Assembly: GCA_007121375.1 (NCBI GenBank)
Contig: SKLX01000072.1
Coordinates: 1 to 25,143 of the forward strand
Length of the DNA stretch: 25,143 nucleotides
From: Bacillota bacterium
Lineage (GTDB): Bacteria; Bacillota; Dethiobacteria; SKNC01
Direction of reading: 5' to 3'
The position numbers were made by a program, and so were the translations under genes. Positions within the stretch are counted from its first letter, which is position 1; every line of letters starts with the position of its first letter. The notes under the pieces are model-generated. The model did not search any database, was not told where the DNA came from, and saw nothing but the letters and a program-made list of their open reading frames with translations. Below, one piece after another: positions 24,791 through 25,143 of the stretch.

Positions 24791-24853
24791 CACCCGGGAA
24801 TTAAAACAACTTATAGGAGATCAAACAATATTCAAATAATAACATCCTTTTGG

Positions 24854-24949
24854 GGGGAATATATACCCCACCTCTAGCCTGGTTACGGCAACTACCTTTA
24901 ATAACTATCTCCCAGTTTTATAAATCCTCAAACCTCCAACATTAAACTC
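24854..24949. repeat. Direct repeat unit B, partial element copy
   Basis: This is the second copy of the unit at 24696-24790. It begins GGGGAATATATACCCCACCT, keeps the CTCTAGCC, ATCTCCCA, TATAAATCC and AAACCTCCA blocks, and has only the right arm of the inverted repeat; no element core lies next to it. It may be a deletion remnant, or a flank duplicated by recombination. Confidence 0.65.
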
Positions 24950-25021
24950 TCTTCTCTTGTGCTCTTCTTATAAACAGCCTTAAATTGAAATTTAATCTTC
25001 CCCTGGTGGTTGGGTGGCCTG

Positions 25022-25143
25022 GAGGTGTTTATTCCTGGACCGACTGTTCCGACCGGCCGGAGCCGTGAGGGCGGGAGGCCGGTCGGCCAGAGAGAGGGAG
25101 GCAGGATGCGTCCCGAAAGGCAAGGGAAAGGAATAAACACCTC
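25022..25143 (+). repeat. Palindrome-bounded structured element, copy 2
   Basis: A perfect 15-bp inverted repeat (GAGGTGTTTATTCCT at 25022-25036, its complement at 25129-25143) bounds at least 122 bp and ends exactly at the window edge, so it may extend further. Inside on the plus strand are GGACCGACTGTT, a perfect 10-bp stem CCGACCGGCC/GGCCGGTCGG (25049-25058 with 25077-25086), an apical GCC-GTGAG-GGC hairpin, GGCCAGAGAGAGGGAG and GGCAAGGGAAA. Block order matches copy 1 read on the other strand, while both the terminal and the internal stems differ in sequence yet stay paired. Confidence 0.75.

Larger units (their letters stand above)
24499..25143 (-). other. Gene-free, repeat-rich region upstream of the Sua5 gene
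   Basis: No convincing reading frame exists in these 645 bp on either strand. The stretch contains two related palindrome-bounded elements (24583-24716 and 25022-25143), a partial third copy with a direct repeat of the flank of the first (24696-24790 and 24854-24949), and a G-rich tract (24529-24554). The sequence may continue beyond the window. The minus-strand segment TTTATAAT in the first repeat copy could serve as a -10 element for the Sua5 gene, but I see no matching -35. Confidence 0.7.

Noticed and set aside
24928..25140. 70-codon minus-strand frame through element copy 2
   Set aside because: The sequence there is explained by the palindromic element, and the predicted peptide shows no domain. 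Similar short peptides from both element copies only reflect the shared DNA.
24583..25143. CRISPR array
   Set aside because: There are only two or three copies, they are inverted relative to each other, and spacing is irregular with no uniform spacers.

Overview
The window looks like a chromosomal segment of an anaerobic, endospore-forming member of the Bacillota (Clostridia-like). SpoIID, a SpoIIQ-like LytM protein and SpoIIID lie next to an Mbl-type MreB. The F-type ATP synthase operon has the Gram-positive order I-B-E-F-H-A-G-D-C. Arg and Gly codons are mostly AGG/CGG and GGG/GGA, which would suit a thermophile, but that is only a hint. All recognisable genes are on the minus strand, so the window reads biologically from right to left. 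The neighbourhood resembles the Bacillus ywlC-ywlE-rpiB-glyA-mnaA-atp-spoIID-spoIIQ-spoIIID-mbl region, but upp and murA are absent from their usual places and a dCMP deaminase sits between glyA and the UDP-GlcNAc 2-epimerase.

Layout in the direction of transcription. (1) 25143-24499 is a gene-free, repeat-rich stretch. It holds two related palindrome-bounded elements of about 120-134 bp in opposite orientations, a third partial copy, and a G-rich tract just before the first gene. (2) 24498-20964 carries housekeeping genes: tRNA threonylcarbamoyladenylate synthase, a YwlE-type protein-arginine phosphatase, ribose-5-phosphate isomerase B, and serine hydroxymethyltransferase followed by a terminator. 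(3) 20963-18197 carries dCMP deaminase, UDP-GlcNAc 2-epimerase and a flippase-like membrane protein. (4) 18068-10616 is the complete ATP synthase operon, ending in a strong hairpin terminator. Its c subunit carries the sodium-binding residue set, and there is an unusual 251-bp non-coding gap between atpB and atpE.

(5) 10481-7089 is a sporulation and cell-shape block: spoIID, a SpoIIQ-like LytM protein, spoIIID and mbl. Sigma-E-type promoters are visible in front of spoIID and spoIIID at matching distances from their start codons. (6) 7074-5323 carries a nitroreductase, a terminator and a PHP-domain phosphoesterase. (7) 5164-1 is a cell-envelope block: an N-acetylmuramoyl-L-alanine amidase with three cell-wall-binding (CWB2) repeats, a short secreted CWB2 protein, a GT4 glycosyltransferase, an O-antigen ligase/polymerase-like protein and a DUF4330 protein cut by the window edge. 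Together with the 2-epimerase this suggests assembly of, and anchoring to, a secondary cell-wall glycan.

The best candidate for something undescribed is the right-hand repeat family. Its two copies differ in sequence but keep the same terminal and internal stems through paired changes, as expected of a structured RNA or a small hairpin mobile element.
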